Source: JAWWBL01 sp033720975 (GTDB lineage Bacteria > Actinomycetota > Acidimicrobiia > Spongiisociales > ZC4RG35). Taken from it: a DNA stretch of 6,929 bases. Both the position numbers and the translations under genes were made by a program. Shown here piece after piece: positions 5,607 to 6,929 of this stretch. Every line of letters starts with the position of its first letter. The first letter of the stretch is position 1. The notes below the pieces were generated by a model. The model had not been told where the DNA came from and did not search any database. It was given only the letters and a program-made list of their open reading frames with translations. Location of the stretch: positions 1-6,929 of the forward strand of contig JAWWBL010000090.1 in NCBI GenBank assembly GCA_033720975.1, written 5' to 3'.

Positions 5607-6368
5607 ATGGACGGTCCGAGTCCGGTACTTGCTGCCGCCGGGATCACATGGTCTCTCATGCGAACGCGCCCGCCTCTGCCAGGTGGTGACGGGCGAGTCG
5701 ACCATTCCGGGCTTCAACCGTTTTTGGAAAGCGTTGCCAGGGGCGGTCTTGGAGAGGTCTCGAGTCTGTCGGAAGAACTCGACGTTTACCTCAAGGATTT
5801 GGCGTCGGTTGCTCCCGACGGCCTCCATCCAGATGCGTCTCTGGCCTATTGGATCAACCTGTACAACGCTTCTGCGGTGCGTCTCGGCATCGAAGCCTGG
5901 ATGTCGGGTCGAGACTCGGTCCTGCGGGTGAGGGGCCGATTCCGGCGCCCGGTGGCAACAGTGGCGGGTGAGGAGCTGTCGTTGGACGACATCGAGCACG
6001 GCAAGGTGAGACGCTTCAAAGACCCGAGGATTCACGGCGCTCTGGTTTGTGGAGCCCTGTCATGTCCCAGCTTGCGAGCAAGCCCGTTCACCGAGAGCGA
6101 TCTGGACAGTCAGCTCGACGACCAGCTGAGGTCTTTCCTGAGCGGGGGTGGCGCGGTGAGCGACGGAGACGGCGGTGTCAGGCTCAGCCGGGTTTTCCTT
6201 TGGTATGGGTCCGACTTCGTCCGGCCGCATCGAATGCCCACCTTCCTCCCATCCTCCAGGGCTCGTGTTGCAAGGGCGCTACGGCCATGGCTACCGGAGG
6301 AGCTCGCCTCGGCAGAGGTCGTTGGATACCAGGACTACGACTGGGGACTGGGCTGCTCTGTCGGCTGA
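5607..6368 (+). CDS. DUF547-family protein
   Basis: A 253-residue protein of the DUF547 family, which is widespread but without an agreed biochemical activity. The family signatures appear in order: AYWINLYNA (80-88), LSLDDIEHGKVRRF (125-138), and RIHGALVCGALSCPSLR (141-157) with conserved His143, Cys148 and Cys153. FLWYGSDF (197-204) and a terminal YQDYDWGLG (241-249) follow. The His/Cys-rich core is sometimes compared with thiol-hydrolase-like folds, but I cannot support an enzymatic assignment. There is no clear signal peptide: the N-terminal stretch is only mildly hydrophobic and contains MRTRPPLPGG. The ATG at 5607 has a weak AGGG about 11 bases upstream. An in-frame ATG at 5658 would also leave the family domain intact, so the start is uncertain. 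The last 34 bases overlap the end of the convergent membrane-protein gene. Confidence 0.87.
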   Translation: MDGPSPVLAAAGITWSLMRTRPPLPGGDGRVDHSGLQPFLESVARGGLGEVSSLSEELDVYLKDLASVAPDGLHPDASLAYWINLYNASAVRLGIEAWMSGRDSVLRVRGRFRRPVATVAGEELSLDDIEHGKVRRFKDPRIHGALVCGALSCPSLRASPFTESDLDSQLDDQLRSFLSGGGAVSDGDGGVRLSRVFLWYGSDFVRPHRMPTFLPSSRARVARALRPWLPEELASAEVVGYQDYDWGLGCSVG

Positions 6369-6929
6369 TCAGTGACGCGTGCCGCCGCAAACAGGACGGA
6401 CAACGAAACGATCGCCGCAGCGAGGTCGGCGGGGAGCACAATCCGCATCATCTGCGAACCGTTGACTACCCATTCGCCGTTGGGACCAAACCCCACCACC
6501 TGAAGGTACGCCGCGATGGACCAAACGCACGCGGCGACGAGGAGCGAAGCGAAAATCGTTGCCGCGCTCCGACCCCAAAGTCGGACGGTCCCCAGATAGA
6601 GGGCGGCAACCACCCAGGCAATGTCGAGTGAGGAAAGGAGTTGTAAGAACTGTAGCGACACGTCGTACCGGGCTGCGGCCGAAGTGGCCAGGGTGAGGAG
6701 CGCTGCGAACCCCACGCTGGCAGCGATCAGAGCCCCTGACCTGGCAAGGAATGTTCGTCTCGAGCCCAAAAACCAATCCGCCTCGATGTGTCGAGCGTTA
6801 CTGATGGTGAACTGCATTGTCAGCAGTTGAACGATCGTGAGATGTGCTAGGGCGTAGGCGAGAAGACCTTCGTCCTTTGGCGAGGGGAAAACAAGTGCGG
6901 CGATCGAGAGCGGAACGCCCCAGACCAGG
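6335..6929 (-). CDS. Multi-pass membrane protein of unknown function, C-terminal part (5' end outside window)
   Basis: I do not recognise a family. The first in-frame ATG is at 6817, but the same frame stays open from there to the right edge. That upstream part (residues LVWGVPLSIAALVFPS and GLLAYALAHLTIVQLLTMQF in the translation) reads as two more hydrophobic helices, so the true start lies beyond base 6929. In all 197 residues are visible, with about six predicted membrane helices. After the two upstream ones comes a polar loop (ISNARHIEADWFLGSRRTFLARSG), then helices around SGALIAASVGFAALLTLA, SLDIAWVVAALYLGTV, ATIFASLLVAACVWSIAAYL and LPADLAAAIVSLSVLFAAA. A polar tail ending DQPTEQPSPQS follows. 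There are no catalytic motifs, ATP-binding signatures or obvious transport motifs. It ends inside the convergent DUF547 gene. The coherent helix pattern and a frame open over almost 600 bases support a real gene. Confidence 0.68.
   Translation of the reverse strand, partial: LVWGVPLSIAALVFPSPKDEGLLAYALAHLTIVQLLTMQFTISNARHIEADWFLGSRRTFLARSGALIAASVGFAALLTLATSAAARYDVSLQFLQLLSSLDIAWVVAALYLGTVRLWGRSAATIFASLLVAACVWSIAAYLQVVGFGPNGEWVVNGSQMMRIVLPADLAAAIVSLSVLFAAARVTDQPTEQPSPQS

Noticed and set aside
5391..6035. Minus-strand open frame of 214 codons antisense to DUF547 and running into the LiaF-domain gene
   Set aside because: The DUF547 signatures on the plus strand and the LiaF-like frame on the minus strand account for this DNA; this frame shows only shadow composition.
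1..6929. Mobile element, CRISPR array, defence system, tRNA or rRNA
   Set aside because: No transposase or integrase motifs, spaced direct repeats, nuclease/helicase motifs, or tRNA/rRNA-like sequences were seen. All sizeable DNA is accounted for by housekeeping, envelope or metabolic genes.

Overview
The window looks like a piece of chromosome from a moderately GC-rich actinobacterium, plausibly an uncultured Acidimicrobiia-type lineage. That placement is inference. It rests on the actinobacterial pairing of a PspC-domain histidine kinase with a LuxR-type response regulator, on the codon bias towards G/C, and on the use of GTG starts. Nothing seen suggests a plasmid, phage, transposon, CRISPR array or RNA gene. 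Coding density is very high: no gene-free stretch reaches 300 bases, and the longest is the roughly 119-base divergent region at 1929-2047.

Layout from left to right. (1) 1-546 (+) is the C-terminal part of a TauE/SafE-family membrane exporter, cut by the window edge. (2) Convergent to it, a minus-strand operon runs from 1928 down to 543. It encodes a 386-residue membrane protein with an N-terminal PspC domain and a C-terminal LiaF-like beta domain, then a 70-residue two-helix membrane protein of LiaI/LiaF TM type. (3) Divergent from that operon, across a control region rich in inverted repeats, lies a plus-strand operon (2048-3849) encoding a PspC-domain sensor histidine kinase and its NarL/LuxR-family response regulator. 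Their frames overlap as GTGA. (4) Convergent to this, a minus-strand pair (5538 to 3854) encodes a single-pass membrane protein with a second LiaF-like beta domain and a metal-dependent amidohydrolase, coupled through a TGATG overlap. (5) 5607-6368 (+) is a DUF547 protein. (6) 6929-6335 (-) is the C-terminal part of a multi-pass membrane protein that enters from beyond the right edge and overlaps the DUF547 gene tail to tail.

The coherent theme is envelope stress sensing. The PspC kinase, response regulator, PspC-LiaF fusion, small LiaI/LiaF-type TM protein and second LiaF-domain protein make a plausible LiaFSR/Psp-like module. In it, a LiaF-type membrane partner would modulate the kinase, and the response regulator would act on the divergent promoter region between the two operons. 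The amidohydrolase, DUF547 protein, TauE/SafE exporter and right-edge membrane protein have no demonstrated link to this module. The domain families are known. What merits a second look is the architecture, the inverted-repeat arrangement in the divergent region, and a 14-bp perfect hairpin inside the exporter gene.
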